Source: Pseudofabraea citricarpa (taxonomy: Eukaryota; Ascomycota; Leotiomycetes; Helotiales; Dermateaceae). From it: a stretch of DNA of 64,000 nt. Both the position numbers and the translations under genes were made by a program. Within the stretch, counting starts at the first letter, position 1, and every line of letters begins with the position of its first letter. Location: the NCBI GenBank assembly GCA_029641185.1, contig JAPWGK010000002.1, positions 868,001-932,000 of the forward strand, in the 5' to 3' direction. Shown piece by piece: positions 1-12,077 of this stretch. The notes under the pieces are model-generated. The model did not search any database and was not told the DNA's origin. It saw only the letters and a list, made by a program, of their open reading frames with translations.

Positions 1-40
1 GCTCTGCACACCCTATAATTTGCTACCGAGAGCACTTGCC

Positions 41-84
41 TGCCACCCTCTGCCACCCTCTGCCACTCTCTGCCACTCTCTGCC
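41..84. repeat. 10-base tandem repeat
   Basis: Four consecutive copies of a decamer of the form TGCCAC(C/T)CTC. The first two copies carry C and the last two carry T at the variable base. Confidence 0.9.
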
Positions 85-146
85 CACCGTACTAAGCCCT
101 GAATCAGCTAGCCCACCAGCGCTATCACAGCCGACCAGCCAGCACG

Positions 147-181
147 CTACAGGCTACAGGCTACAGGCTACAGGCTACAGG
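147..181. repeat. 7-base tandem repeat, five copies
   Basis: Five perfect copies of CTACAGG in a row. Confidence 0.92.
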
Positions 182-235
182 CGACAGCCAGAAAAGACTC
201 AAGAGGGCTCCGCACAAGCTCCCTGTCGGCTTACC

Positions 236-285
236 TTGCCCTGCCCTGCTCTGCCCTGCCCTGTACTGTCCTGTCCTGTCCTGGC
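236..285. repeat. Pentamer array CCTGC/CCTGT
   Basis: About ten imperfect pentamers of the form CCTGC, then CCTGT. They run into a local TGTACTGT motif. Confidence 0.8.
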
Positions 286-766
286 CTCTCCTCCACTGAA
301 GACCTCCGACGTTGAGAGCTTGGAGAACAGACAGCGCGAGGGACGAGACGGCGAGACGGCAATGGGAAGTGTCAGGGACTTACGAGGTACCGTACCGTAC
401 TGTACCGGAGTGCACGTAGAGCAGAGGACCACGGGGGAGGCTGCACAGTGCACACCCACCTTTGGTCGTATGCTGCTGCCAGCGAAGAGAAGAACTCACT
501 CTGTACACACACACTGGCTGACTACGACTGATGTGCTGAGCTGTGGCGATATGGTGTGCTATCAGCAGCCGGACGGGAGTTCCTGAGCCTGTGCAGAGTG
601 CGGACAGTGCCAGTGAGTGCTCAGTGGGTGTGTAGTGGGTGTTGTAGTGTAGTGCGGGTGTATGTATGTGAGTGGGTGGGTGGATGGATGTGTGGATGTG
701 TGTGTGTGTGTGTGCCAGACCAGAGCTCAACCACAGAGTCAGCCAGTGCCTGTGACCCTGTCCTGT

Positions 767-792
767 CTGTAGACTGTAGACTGTAGACTGTA
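767..792. repeat. CTGTAGA tandem repeat
   Basis: Three full copies of CTGTAGA and a partial fourth. Confidence 0.9.
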
Positions 793-2341
793 TAGTAGTG
801 CCAATTGTCAAGGACAATGGGTGCAAGGTACCTTATCTGTCAGTCAGGTGCGTGAGCTTGGTGGACTTGGTAGGCTGAAGTGCCTGTAACACGGCTCTGA
901 TGGCAAAGCCTGTCCAGAAGTCAAAAAGTCTAAAGAGGATGGCAGATGGCAAATGGCAAATGGCCGAGCCAGATTCAGCCTGTGCCCGAATCAGAGACCG
1001 ACGACCTTGAGCACGCAGGATCATTTGCCGTGTGCTCGATACTGTACTGGACTGTAGCTGTAGCAGTATAAAGTTGTGCTGCCAGGCCCCGGCCCTTGCT
1101 CCCCCTCGTCTGAACTGAACCAGCACCAGCACCAGCGAGGGCTCGGGCAATCAAGATATCAGTCGATAGCGAGCGAGCGTCCGCAAATCCTCTCAGACTC
1201 CCAGACTCACAGACTCCCAGATTGTCGCACTGTGATCCTCGGCAGAGCACGGATTCAGCACGGAAGGCACTGGGAAGTGGACCTCGAGTGTTTCTGGACG
1301 TGCTCAATCAAGCCTGAAGGAGGTGCGAGGATGAGGGAGGGCGTGCGCTGAACAATAGACCCAGTGGGCACAGCACAGCGGAGGGGGTGGAGTGGGAGTG
1401 GGAGGAGTGACAGAGGGAGGGGCAAAAGACGGACAGGGGGAGAAATATTCGCTGCTTCTGGCGGCTGTCCACCCAATAATGGGATATGGATGGATTGATG
1501 GTTGGATGGGTATGCGATGATGCCCTGGTCTGCTTGGTTGTGCTCTGCTCTGCTGTACTGTATGATGGGCGCGCGTGGCTTTCCTCGCCGTGGGATGCTC
1601 TGATCTTTAGCAGATGAGAGAAGCAGATATACATATGACAGATGGCCGCTGCGTGATGCAGCTGCCACGAGCGTTGCAGTACAGGACAGGACAGTAGAGT
1701 ACAGTATGGGATGGGTTGTTTGAATTATGGAGATCAGATTTAAAGATGCGAAGCCGCTGTGCAGCTTAGTTGCAGTAGAGCCAGCGATCAAGGCTGGAGA
1801 GGCAGCGCACAGAGCACAGCCGGACAATTAGCATCAGGATGGTATGGTTAGAAATCTCCGATTGAGTTCGGCCTGCCGCGACGGTGCAGAGTGCAGTGTG
1901 CAGTGTGCAGAGTGCAGCGCAGCAGCAGCAGCAGACCAGACCATACCATACATACCATCCTATACCGTACCGTACCCTACTGTACTGTCCCATACCGGAG
2001 CAGACCAGAGCAGACGGAGGCGCAAAGAGGCGTGCGAGGGAGGGGGAGAGCAGGAATGGAGTGTGGCGTGGGCATGTAGCATGGCCTGTGTGTGTGGCAC
2101 TTGGTCCTGTATGGCTTGCAGGCTGGGCTGGGCTGGATAGCCAAAAGTCCGGAGTGCAGAGAGAGAAAGACAGGGCAGCGGTAGTGACCAAACAGAGCAA
2201 GTGACGAGAATAGACAGTGAAGCAGAGATGGAGGCAAAAATAAAAAATAAAGGTCGCTTTATGGTTATTGTTCCATGTAAGATGATGCGAGTGGCTCTCA
2301 CTTGCTGTCCCTCTCTTGCTCTCTCTCTCTCTTTCAAGCAC

Positions 2342-2363
2342 TGCAGCAGCAGCAGCAGCAGCA
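2342..2363. repeat. CAG trinucleotide run
   Basis: About seven CAG/GCA units in DNA with no supported coding frame. Confidence 0.85.
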
Positions 2364-2550
2364 TCACACAAGCCAGCTTATTATTGCAAGCACTTGCTGC
2401 CCGGAGTCGACACCGGCAAGCATTGAGCCAAATAGAAGACGTACCAAGCTGATACAGTACCGTATTTGCGTGCAAGGGCCAGTTTTGGTACCAGCACTTC
2501 TTCTTCCCAATTCAATCTCGACCTTCCTTGTGCAGCAACAACTACCGTTA

Positions 2551-2574
2551 CACCGTACCGTACCGTACCGTACC
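2551..2574. repeat. CCGTA pentamer array
   Basis: Four to five copies of CCGTA. Each junction creates the palindrome GTAC. This is the clearest of many GTAC-pentamer clusters in the window. Confidence 0.88.
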
Positions 2575-3018
2575 ACATTTCGTTTGCTGACTGACTCTGT
2601 CTGTTGAAGGTCTCTCTTCTGGTCAGCTCTACTGTACTTCTTACGTTGAGTGCCCTGCCACCATACCTAGACAACAATTGGAGGAGCGGGTGAGATACGG
2701 TACTGCAGAGACCGGGAGGGCCACGCTTACCCCCCCTCGCCCTTCCTCCCCCAAGCTCGACAAGCTTCCAGACTCAGCGATAGGTTGAACACGCCAAACA
2801 AGGAAGCTCTGTTGTTGAGCTCTCTTCCCCCTCCACTCCCCCCCCCCAGCCCGAGGCCCTGTCCCTGCATCGACAGGACAGTACAGCGTGCATCGCATCC
2901 GCAGACCGGTAGAACTATTCATCCCTGGCACCCGCCGACCGTCCACCGCTTCTCGAGCCGGCTGTTGACTCAAACCCCATGGGCACTACTGCACCGTCTG
3001 TTCAGTTGCTGCGAGAGC

Positions 3019-3052
3019 TGCTTGCTTGCTTGCCTGCTTGCCTGCTTGCTTC
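3019..3052. repeat. GCTT/GCCT tetramer array
   Basis: About eight tetramers of the type GCTT with some GCCT variants. Confidence 0.85.
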
Positions 3053-5890
3053 CTCGTTCACCACGTAGGTACAGTGCTTGAGAGCATCATGTACTGTACT
3101 GTACCATACCGTACATGTATCATAGCAGCAAGATCGGGTCGGTTAGCACTCAAGCCGCTTCCGAACGAAATGGAAGCCCGGTTGGTCGCTGGAATGGAAG
3201 CTCACGTGCGGTGGCCAAGATGGAAACCAGCATAGCATGGCCCGCCATGTATGTGTTGCCAGAGAGCTGTACGAGTCAGAAGCTAAGAGCTTCCTACGGA
3301 GCTGAGCTTCACCGTGGTGGCCAGCGAAATGTCTCACTGATTATTTGGGCTCTATCGGAGTACCGGACTCCATTATCGAATTCAACGCAAGGTGGCAGAT
3401 CCACCACTGCACAATGTGATTATAACCACCAGACCGGTAGGAGGGAGAGGCACTATTGAGTCTTGATCATGAAAATCCTAAAGTCTCTTTTCCCCTTCGC
3501 ATGTCTCAGGTCTCCATATGACTTTGTGGTCTTGGGCGAGCCCTCGTCACGCTGCGATAATCGTGGACGGCGCCCAGTGGCTGAGAGACACGCCCACACC
3601 ATCATCTCAACCATCTCCAAAACCTATGGCTGTCTCTCCAGTCATCTGCATGACAGCGTTCCCGCGTCGAACAATCCAGCCAGCCAGGCCCAAAGGAGGT
3701 TGCACACACGCTCGTCATCTGTCGACAAATTTCCCTTGAAGGGGCTCAAAATTTGACCCGCGCCACGCAAGTAAGGGACTCGAGAGAAATAACCTCGCAC
3801 TGCAGACGGACCGTTGGACGTAGAAAATACTCCAGAGAAAAGATCATCCGAGACAATCGGGATCTCAGGAGGCAATCTCTAGCCGTACGTTCTCGTCGAA
3901 TGAAGCTTGTGACAGGTTACCACTCAACTCGAGTCTCGTCTGAAGTACATGATAATCTAGACATGTCCATCCTGCGATTTGCGTCATCTCGCATGTCTGC
4001 CAGACTTCCCTCGCCTATGATGATTGACATCCCACGTCCGCCGTGCAACGAGATGACTGTTCTGGGCCTTGGGGGCCGTCATGAAGACCTGGTTTCGGCA
4101 ACGTGAAGGTGAGGGAGAACATAGTGTAAACTCATCGTGGACTGCAACAGAGCAGAGCCATCGGATTCTTCTCCAGAATCCCCAAGAAGGATCTCCGTCG
4201 GCTCTCGCAATGCATGAAAGCTGCCGATAAACGCAAAGCAAAGGCGATCTCCCACGGCATATTTGCAGTGCGCTGCTGCGGCTGCCCGAGACGCCATGAC
4301 ATTTCCAAGTGGGATGGGATATTGTTTTTCTGAACGAACTTCAGACTCGGGCCTTTCTCGATCTTTGGCCCGATATCACCGTTCTCATCACACCACCTTG
4401 GGGCCGTCTCCAGCTCCATATCCAAGACATGATGTTACCTCGACTTCCACAAGTCTCCCACCGTTCGAGATTCCGAATCCTCATCGTAGCAATCCATTGG
4501 CAATACGTGACCCACGTCGCCGCTCCCCGACTCACCGCCTCCACACACCCTCTGTGTGTGGTGTGTGTGTGTTCACTCTTTTTTCTCAACCTCCTCCGCA
4601 CTGAATCCACACTACACAGACTCCACCCACTTCCCGGCCGCGGTCCCTGCAGCTTGCTGCTGAGAACCTCAAGGTTTATCTTCCCCTGTCGTGCGCCAGA
4701 GCACTTGCATTGCATATGCAGGAGCGGCTATGCACAGCTCAAACCTCACCAATCATTTCCACTACCCTGCCCAGAGCGAGATGGCTGGGGGCTGGGTTTG
4801 TTTAGCCACGGGTGTTTCATGCCTAAGGAAGAGCTGACATGCCGTGATGGCCTTAGGATGGCAAGCTCTCGGATGGACGAGCGTCGCCAGCCAACATGGA
4901 TGGATTTTGGACATGACGGTCACGACGATGGACGGATGATGGTGGTTGTGCGCGCAGAAACGCTGGCGAAAAGCTTCAAAGGGTTGCAGTCCATCCTCTC
5001 TCATGCCTTCGTCCTATCGGCTCGTCGTGGCCCCTCTTCCGCGGCGATCGAGGCATGTCCAGGACGGTCCAGGACGGGGGATCCCCAATCAGTGCTCACC
5101 ACGTCTTCCTCGTCAAGCTCACCACCCCCTCCATCATGGTGAGTGTCCAGGGTTGAGCAGCAAGCTTTCACCGCGCCAAGTCCCATCTTCTGGCCGTCGA
5201 AAATGAATGGGCGTACACTAGACCCCACCTCGTCGCCCGAACAAGATCACGAAAGCTCGTGGGCTGATGGTATTATCATCCTGCTCAGGATCCTCGTGGC
5301 GGGTTGGCGGTTGGCGGTTGACGAACCATCGTTGCGTCAACTGTCTTTGGCCATGATGTAAGCATACTGTCGCATCGCCAGTTCGGGCAAGCAGACGGAT
5401 GATCTAGCATACTGTAGGAATGCTCCAGCCTCCAGCGGACCAGTAGCAGCTCAGCAAGCACTCGTCACCCCACGATGCGATGCAATTCATAAGGCGGATC
5501 AGATTGATTCAGAGTTTGGATCTCAAAACTGCACCTGCACGCGCGGACTAACGTCCCGTCGTCGTCTTTTTTTTTTTTTCTCTCTCTTTCTTCCTTTCCA
5601 TGACCAGGATCGGCGACACCATCTCGGGCTAAGCAGGTGGCGCTGTCAGCCAATCGATCGGCGTCTGAGCAGAAGACGCACGACATCTGGGATTCTTGCT
5701 CCCTCCCGCGAGCCCCAAGCAGGTTGGTGAAGTGATACTCTGCGAGTGTCAGCAAGTCAGCCAGCAGCTGTCATCCAACGACCTGCGGCTGTGCTACAGA
5801 TCGAGATGGGTGGGGGGAATGAGGGACTGCACAGTTCTGTACAGTACTGACTGTATGGATGGGCCATGCTCGGATAGCCTGCCAGTGTTT

Positions 5891-5922
5891 CCCCCCCCCC
5901 TTCCCCCCTCCCCCCTCCCCCC
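5891..5922 (-). other. C-tract cluster, G-quadruplex motif on minus strand
   Basis: The plus strand shows a run of ten C, then three runs of six C separated by one or two T. On the minus strand this is four G-tracts with 1-2 base loops, an unusually strong quadruplex consensus. It is not next to any supported gene. Confidence 0.75.
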
Positions 5923-6658
5923 AAGATAGCAATCATCATGGCTGGTCAATCCGTCTTCCTGGATGGACGTTGTTGTTACTCCCGTTTGCAAACAAGAGGA
6001 GGAACTAGGAAGATGGGAAGGAAACTGTGGCGTTGAAGAGCTGCTAGCGCACTCCTCACCGCTCTTCTATTTCAAGTACCCCTCTCTCTCTCTGTCTCTC
6101 TCTGCTGCTCTGGCACGCCGTAGCCCGTAGACTCTGGCATCTGGCGAGACTGGACAGGCGCGACTTTTGTCAAGCTCGATATCCGCGAGCCTATGATGCC
6201 CATGACTTCCAAGTTCCATGTCTGTCTTTGCGAGCTTGTGTTTGAGTTTCGCAGGAGGGTCCCAGACTACCCCCAGAGCTGACGTCCATGAATCGTGGAA
6301 TCACAATCACAAGACTCTCTCGTGTCTGTGTCTGAGTCTGAGCCTGAGCCTGAGCCTCTGAGGTCAGATCAAACGGCGGGTTGACTGGGGGCGGCGATGG
6401 GAGGCTGGGGAGGCTGGGAGCAAAAACAAAAGAAAGAAAAGAGAAAAAAAAGAAAACATATCGCTAGACGGTACAGTATGATGTCTGTCCATGGCATGGC
6501 CAGCATCAGAATCCAAATCATGTCCCAGCAGAATGGACGGGCCGCTGTGTGGATAGGTTCACGCAGCACTTTCGCACCACTGAGGGTCAGGAATTAGAGT
6601 AGAAGCTCGTACTCTCCTACAGTACAGCACACCCTACACCCTCCACTCCCAATCCATC

Positions 6659-6715
6659 ATCCATGGTCCCATCATCCATCCATCATCACCATCATCATAA
6701 TCATCATCACAACGG
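6659..6715. repeat. ATC-rich microsatellite
   Basis: Dense CATC/ATC units interrupted by CCATGG and TCC. It matches an Asp/His-rich antisense frame that I regard as spurious. Confidence 0.8.
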
Positions 6716-6768
6716 CCAGGCCCGACCAGGCAGTTAGTTGAGTTGCACAGCGCACAGTGCTCACTGCC

Positions 6769-6794
6769 CAGTCCAGTCCAGTCCAGTCCAGTCC
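6769..6794. repeat. CAGTC pentamer array
   Basis: Five perfect copies of the pentamer CAGTC. Confidence 0.9.
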
Positions 6795-7195
6795 CCAGTA
6801 CAGTAGTGAGTGCCCAGTGCACCGCACCGCACCGCAGCTGTTCACGGTGGGGTCGCCGGGCTGCGCGGATGCTCCCGAGTCCCGTCCTGTCCGAAGAAGA
6901 TTTGAGTGAGAACAATAAATGATAATCGTATCATCAGAGGAACAATGCTTGCTTGTTTGCTCGTGATCATCACATGGTCTCGTCGCTGCAGCCGCTGCCG
7001 GCGGGGCAACTCGCCTGGACCAGACATTCGCCGTGAACCCGTAAGATTACAGACAAGATTCCTCCCCCCTCCGCACCACGCCCCCGAAGAATGCCTTGCT
7101 ACCCGTCCGTATCCCCCAAGATACCGCAACGAGATCAAGATGTGTTCTGTACTATACATGTACAGTAGAAAACAATGAACGTGGGTATGACAGAA

Positions 7196-7232
7196 CCCAC
7201 CACCCACCACCCACCACCACCACCACCACCAC
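7196..7232. repeat. CAC-type microsatellite
   Basis: CCACCCA units grade into a CAC trinucleotide run in gene-free DNA. Confidence 0.85.
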
Positions 7233-8470
7233 TTTCATATCTCAGCGGCAGGGGAGGGCGGGCTACCGAGTTGAGCTACTCGGTGTGTGTGCTGGAGCTC
7301 TGACGGCCAGAGACTGCATGGGACAAAACTGGAGCAAGTCACGCACGACATACCTACATGCGTCAGAGGCCAGAGACCAGAGGGCACAAAACAACGCAGC
7401 GAAGGAGGGGGGAGGGGGACACAACAAGAGTGCGGGCGCCGGGCAGGTGTGCCTCGATCTCACAACGATGGTGCAGCTCCATGCGAAATGCAAGGCGCGG
7501 GATCTAACATCTATTGTGCATCTATTGTGCATCTCCCCTCTTTTAGCGACAGCTCTAGGAGGAAGACAGGTACGATGCAAGCCATGGTCTGCTTGCTTTC
7601 TATCGAACATGCTGTGCTTCCCTTCCCAGGAGACTTTTGCCTGGATGGAGATTGCAGCTGAACGAGGCACATGTACATGCGCTGCACACGGAAACTTTCT
7701 GAATGCTGCAAGCCTAAATGAATATCGGATGATATGAGCTCAATCAATACATCCGAGATTCGAGGTCATGCCCTGGCCCCATTGGGATCCAAGTTCCCAG
7801 CTGAGTAACTGATCAAGCCTCGAAGTATTGGATCTTCAACCGACAAGCCGGATGATTGCAAATACTTGGAGGGGGAGCAACTTGGAAGACCGGGAAAGTG
7901 GTTGTGGAGGGGTTCCAACAATCCTGCTCCATGTCCACTTCTTTGATGAACGAAAGAGGGTCCCTTTGCGATTTTCTGCATGACATACGAGCTCTTGCAT
8001 GCGCCTTCTCTGAAATGATGAGTCGTCGCATTTGCTTTGTGAAGGAAAATCCGATGAATAAAAGCAACTGTAGATACCGAGCACTTTAGCGAGCTCGAGT
8101 AATGAAAATTCTTGACCAGCAAAGATCGGCGTCGCTGTTGTGTCTACGTAAACTCTGCTGATCACAGACAGAATGACAGAATGACAAAAGGCAAGTGGAG
8201 GAGGATTCGACGGGATTGTGCCACTCGAGAGTCGAGAATGATCAAACGAGGAACCATTGAAGAACTTTCTAATAGCAAAAAAGCGAACTAGCGCGACGGA
8301 GGGCTCGCCTTTTGTCACGCACGTGCTTTGGCGTTTTTCTGATCGCGTCCAACCTTGAAGGAATGCTTGTTGTGACAACGAACTAGTGTCTAGTGCAATA
8401 CAATAATACTCACAACTTTTTACTTACAGCAGGATAACCATGAGGCTGAAGCGACCTTTCCATCAGTGAA

Positions 8471-9407
8471 ATGCCACCATCCAAAACGCCTGTTCCGCCA
8501 GCGGCGCAACCAATCCATGGAGCGCATTTTGATGCGGTGAGTACCATGGCTCGAAGACTGGGACACGCATGAGGGTTCGGCTGATCGGGATTTTCCAGTG
8601 GAACTCGTCCGCGACGGGCCACCAGCGCGCAGAAAATAACCTCGGCGGCTCGATAGGATGGCGACAGTCGCGCAATATGAAACTATCGCATCAATTCAAG
8701 GCCGGTAATGGAGGGGGCAAGCGCATTGCAGATACGATCGGAGCCGGGTCTGACGATTGGGACGAGAAGGCGAGAGCCATCATAACCAAGGATGTCAGAG
8801 CAAGAGCGAGATTAAGTGTTGCGGATATGTTGGTAGGGAAGAAACGTATGTGACAGGTCATTTGCACACAACGTCAGTCGCTGACAGAGTCGTAGTGGAT
8901 CCTGTAGAAGAGGAGAGGCTCATGGCAAGACGGAAGAAGGACGAAGAGTTGAAGGAGGCTGAAAAAGCACGGCCCAAGGGTATATTTGATGGTTTGGTCG
9001 TTTACATCAACGGTAGTACGCACCCGTTGGTCTCGGACCATAAACTCAAGCATATTCTCGCAGAGAATGGAGGGAAGCTGTCAGTGAACCTCGGACGACG
9101 GCAAGTCACGCATGTCATCCTGGGAAGACCTAGTGCAGGCCAGGGTATCGGCGCAGGAGGGGGATTAGCAGGTGGGAAGCTGGAGAAAGAAATCAAGAGA
9201 GTCGGTGGATGCGGGGTGAAATATGTCGGTGTCGAATGGTACATGAACTTCTGCACTTGCTCGTCCAGAGCTAACATTTTTTACAGGGTACTCGAGAGCA
9301 TGAAAGCTGGGAAAAGACTACCTGAAGCACAATTCTCGAATCTCAAGGTCGCACCCAAAGGACAGAAGACCGTGTATGATATCTTCAAGCGAAAAGATAA
9401 GCCATGA
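8471..9407 (+). CDS. Small REV1-like BRCT-domain protein
   Basis: I assemble four exons: 8471-8536, 8599-8845, 8896-9238 and 9287-9407 (258 residues). The first and last introns are clear. The second donor at 8846 is clear, but acceptors at 8895 or 8907 both keep frame. The last intron (48 bases, with CTAAC) removes an insert that would break the BRCT helix, restoring an E-W-V-L-E-S motif. One BRCT domain spans roughly residues 133-231, opening G-I-F-D-G and ending with the conserved Trp. Its pattern most resembles the N-terminal BRCT of the translesion polymerase REV1, but no polymerase domain follows, so this is a free-standing BRCT protein. REV1-type BRCTs bind PCNA and DNA ends; that role here is inferred. 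Residues 245-252, Q-K-T-V-Y-D-I-F followed by K-R-K, look like a PCNA-binding box. The first 130 residues are basic and low in complexity. Confidence 0.85.
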
Positions 9408-9857
9408 ACGATATGAGGGTTAAGCATAACCTCTTTTTGCACGGATTCCGTTTCATCTGATGGTTCTGAGAGGCTTGTCTCGGCGGGATGCTAGGTCAGA
9501 CAAAATCTGCATGTGGAGTTTTTAGGTTGGGGAAAGGCGGCTGGCTGCGGCTCTGGAGTTAAGGCATGGGGAGCATTAGGGATAGGGAGGCTGCATTGCA
9601 TGGTTTTCACGAGTATATGATTCTAGAAGTTCCCCAAGGTGCTGAACATGAATGCAATTCATGGTTGTTAGATATTGTGCACGTGACCCGTGGTTGTCAT
9701 GGAAACGGGGTAGGTAATTTTGTTGCTCTTCTCGCGTAAGTGCCCAGATACTTTCTTCCTGGTCCAGCCAAATCTTCAATATATCCCCATTGAACATGAA
9801 CTCGAGTCTATGAATGCGCTGAAGTACATCGGAAGTAATATTCTTAATCTCACAACA
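9408..9857. other. Intergenic, promoter of the spindle-pole gene
   Basis: About 450 bases without a gene lie between two plus-strand genes. They must hold the 3' end of the BRCT gene and the promoter and 5' UTR of the next one. An in-frame ATG at 9810 lies in the open frame but has a poor context. No other element is recognised. Confidence 0.5.
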
Positions 9858-12077
9858 ATGGCTTCACCACTATCCGACACCGCGGCTAGCGCTCTCAACG
9901 CGACTCCTTCTACAGCACAACACACCTCCTATGAGGTGAAAAGCTACACCACGACCACGACTACACCAGCAGACGGTGAAGGCGATATCGATGGTCCTCC
10001 AAGCTCGCCATTCGTAGATAACGTGCTCGATACCGATGATCGCGAAAACGTCTCTCCCAGCAAGCCGCCCAGACAGACATCGAAAAGCCCTGAACGTGAA
10101 CGTGCTTCTCCCTTAAAGCTGCTGAAGTCCCGACCCGCCTCACCAACCAAAGCGCAATCACCACACAAGGTCTCTGATCCTCCAAGAAGCCCCCGAAAGC
10201 TTTCTCCGCCGGAAAAGAGATTTCCTATCAAAGTTTCTGCCTCGCCTGAAAAGCGCCCGGTTGTGTGCGAGGAGCGGACAGTCGATCTCGAGGACGTGTT
10301 GCGCGATAACGAGGGATTGACAAAGGCTATTCAGATTTTGGAAGACGAGAGTGACGACACTCAATGTGAGGCCGACGATACCATTACAAGTATGGACGAT
10401 CATCGGGGTCGTGAGCGCGAGTCCACGCCGAGCTTCGATGATACCATGGTCAGCACTTTCAGCAATTTTTCAGCTGTTCCAGATATGACAATGTTTGCAA
10501 AGATCGGACACAGCCCTTCGAAGTTTGCTAGCATGGGTGCTCCTACACCAAGGCGAACTCCGGCTCCAATTATGACGCCCGGTACTGCTCGCCGAGCACC
10601 AGAAAATCGTTCACTTTCACCCACACCGCGAGGGAAATATGTCAAGGGCCAGGATCGAGGAGACACTACAAACTTGATACTGGACTTCACCGAGCAGTTC
10701 AACGGATTTAGTGGAGCAGGACATCCGTCACCAACTAGACAGGGAAGGACTTCACCACTGAAAAGCATGACCATGCCTGATATCTCTGCTTATTATGGCA
10801 CAACCACTCCCTCAGCGAACAGACACAATATTTCTAACCTTTTGGATTTTGATATCCCACCTGCTCCCACTCCTCGGAGTATGCCTTCAATTACTCCACG
10901 GGAATTGGAGACTTTAAAATCCAACTTTCTGTCTGAAATAAGCAGTCTGAAAGCTTCTCTGAGCGGGAAGGAAGCAGAAGTTCAATCATTGAAGACTGCT
11001 GTGGGTGATGCAGAGACCCGCGTAGGCCAAAGTTTAGAACAAGTGCGCGAAGAAAGAGATATGAAAGAGCAGCTCGCTGCTGAGAAAGAAGAATGGGAGA
11101 AGAGAGGTAGAGAAATGGAGGCCGTACTAAGAAATGTGAAAGAAGAGATCGTACATGGAGAGCGAGAACGAAATGATCTCGAAGGACGATTAGAGGAGAG
11201 CGAGCGACGACGAGAGGCAGCAGAGATTATGGCCCAAGAGGCTGAAAGCAAGATGGCTGCTCTACGTGCTGGAAAGGCTTCACCCACTTCACCGAATAGA
11301 GGAGATAAACCAAACGGCGACTGTACTTGTGGTGGCAGAACTGTCGAGTTGGCCGTCGAAAAAGTTTCGAGAGAACTTCATACCTTGTATAAGGAGAAGC
11401 ACGAGACCAAGGTTTCAGCGTTGAAGAAGAGCTATGAGCGCCGATGGGACAAGAGGATCAAGGAGCTGGAAGAGAAGGTTGAAGATCTAACAAGAGAGAA
11501 TGAAGTCTTGCGCAGAGATGCCACGATGACCAGAGTTGACCCTAAGAGTTTCCTTGATTCAGCAGAAGACATCGAAGAAAAGGCAGCTCGGGAAGCAAAA
11601 GCGAAGGAGATGGAAGCCGAGCTGGAGGGACTCTCGGAGGTTATCAGGAGTGTGAAGCAAGATAACTCCGATCTCCGCCAACTCCTAGACGAAGAACGCG
11701 TGGAGAAGGGCAAACTAGTCACAGCTGTGGATGAAATGATCCCACTTGTAGCAGCATTTGACGATATGCTTGCCGAGATGAACAAGGCCCCATCAGCTCC
11801 TGAAGTAGTCACCCCAAAGAGACGCAGCCAACAAACCACTGTCGAAAACCTCCGCGGCAGCGTCACAAGAGCTTCCGGTCTCCGAGCACCAACAAGCATC
11901 TCAGCGGCCGGTGAGAGCCGTATCGGACGAGGAGGCTTCGGACACAAGAGCACCCCCAGCACCACTGGAATCTCTCATAATACTTCACGACCCAACAGCG
12001 GGACGGGATACCGAAGCGGTATCATGAGCTCGATTGAGAAGATGGGAAGTTACAAAGGACGAGCAGAGCAGCAGTAA
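9858..12077 (+). CDS. Spindle-pole-body coiled-coil protein, SnaD/Cut12-like
   Basis: A single exon of 739 residues. I chose the ATG at 9858 because it sits in a strong ACAATGGCT context; the in-frame ATG at 9810 is weaker. The N-terminal 350 residues are disordered and crowded with Ser-Pro/Thr-Pro sites such as S-P-S-K and S-P-E-K, typical of mitotic-kinase targets. A long charged coiled coil runs from about residue 347 to 560, followed by a second helix near 570-650 and a Gly/Ser/Arg-rich tail. The layout and the stretch leading into L-L-D-F-D-I-P-P match the fungal family annotated as SnaD (Aspergillus) or Cut12 (fission yeast). These sit at the spindle pole body and affect septation and spindle formation. 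The assignment rests on remembered family pattern, so the exact orthologue is uncertain. A loop with C-T-C-G-G near residue 490 splits the coiled coil. Confidence 0.75.
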   Translation: MASPLSDTAASALNATPSTAQHTSYEVKSYTTTTTTPADGEGDIDGPPSSPFVDNVLDTDDRENVSPSKPPRQTSKSPERERASPLKLLKSRPASPTKAQSPHKVSDPPRSPRKLSPPEKRFPIKVSASPEKRPVVCEERTVDLEDVLRDNEGLTKAIQILEDESDDTQCEADDTITSMDDHRGRERESTPSFDDTMVSTFSNFSAVPDMTMFAKIGHSPSKFASMGAPTPRRTPAPIMTPGTARRAPENRSLSPTPRGKYVKGQDRGDTTNLILDFTEQFNGFSGAGHPSPTRQGRTSPLKSMTMPDISAYYGTTTPSANRHNISNLLDFDIPPAPTPRSMPSITPRELETLKSNFLSEISSLKASLSGKEAEVQSLKTAVGDAETRVGQSLEQVREERDMKEQLAAEKEEWEKRGREMEAVLRNVKEEIVHGERERNDLEGRLEESERRREAAEIMAQEAESKMAALRAGKASPTSPNRGDKPNGDCTCGGRTVELAVEKVSRELHTLYKEKHETKVSALKKSYERRWDKRIKELEEKVEDLTRENEVLRRDATMTRVDPKSFLDSAEDIEEKAAREAKAKEMEAELEGLSEVIRSVKQDNSDLRQLLDEERVEKGKLVTAVDEMIPLVAAFDDMLAEMNKAPSAPEVVTPKRRSQQTTVENLRGSVTRASGLRAPTSISAAGESRIGRGGFGHKSTPSTTGISHNTSRPNSGTGYRSGIMSSIEKMGSYKGRAEQQ

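Larger units (their letters stand above)
1..8470. other. Gene-free, repeat-rich stretch
   Basis: No reading frame here has recognisable family similarity, a credible ATG context or a chain of splice sites. Many open frames overlap on both strands, as expected from simple-sequence DNA. Several begin only at TTG or GTG, for example 4309-5142, which opens with GTG. What can be seen is tandem arrays of 5-10 base units, CAG, ATC and CAC runs, a very strong C-tract cluster at 5891-5922, and repeated GTACC/GTACT clusters. UTRs or noncoding transcripts could lie here but cannot be read from sequence alone. Confidence 0.6.

Noticed and set aside
4309..5142. 277-codon open frame on the plus strand
   Set aside because: It begins with GTG, has no family pattern, is rich in Ser/Pro/Leu runs from simple sequence, and has long antisense frames of equal quality.
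7096..7737. 213-codon plus-strand frame
   Set aside because: Runs through CAC and other microsatellite DNA and lacks any family signature.
7836..8378. 180-codon minus-strand frame upstream of the BRCT gene
   Set aside because: Starts with TTG and not ATG, has no recognisable motif, and overlaps the likely promoter of the BRCT gene.
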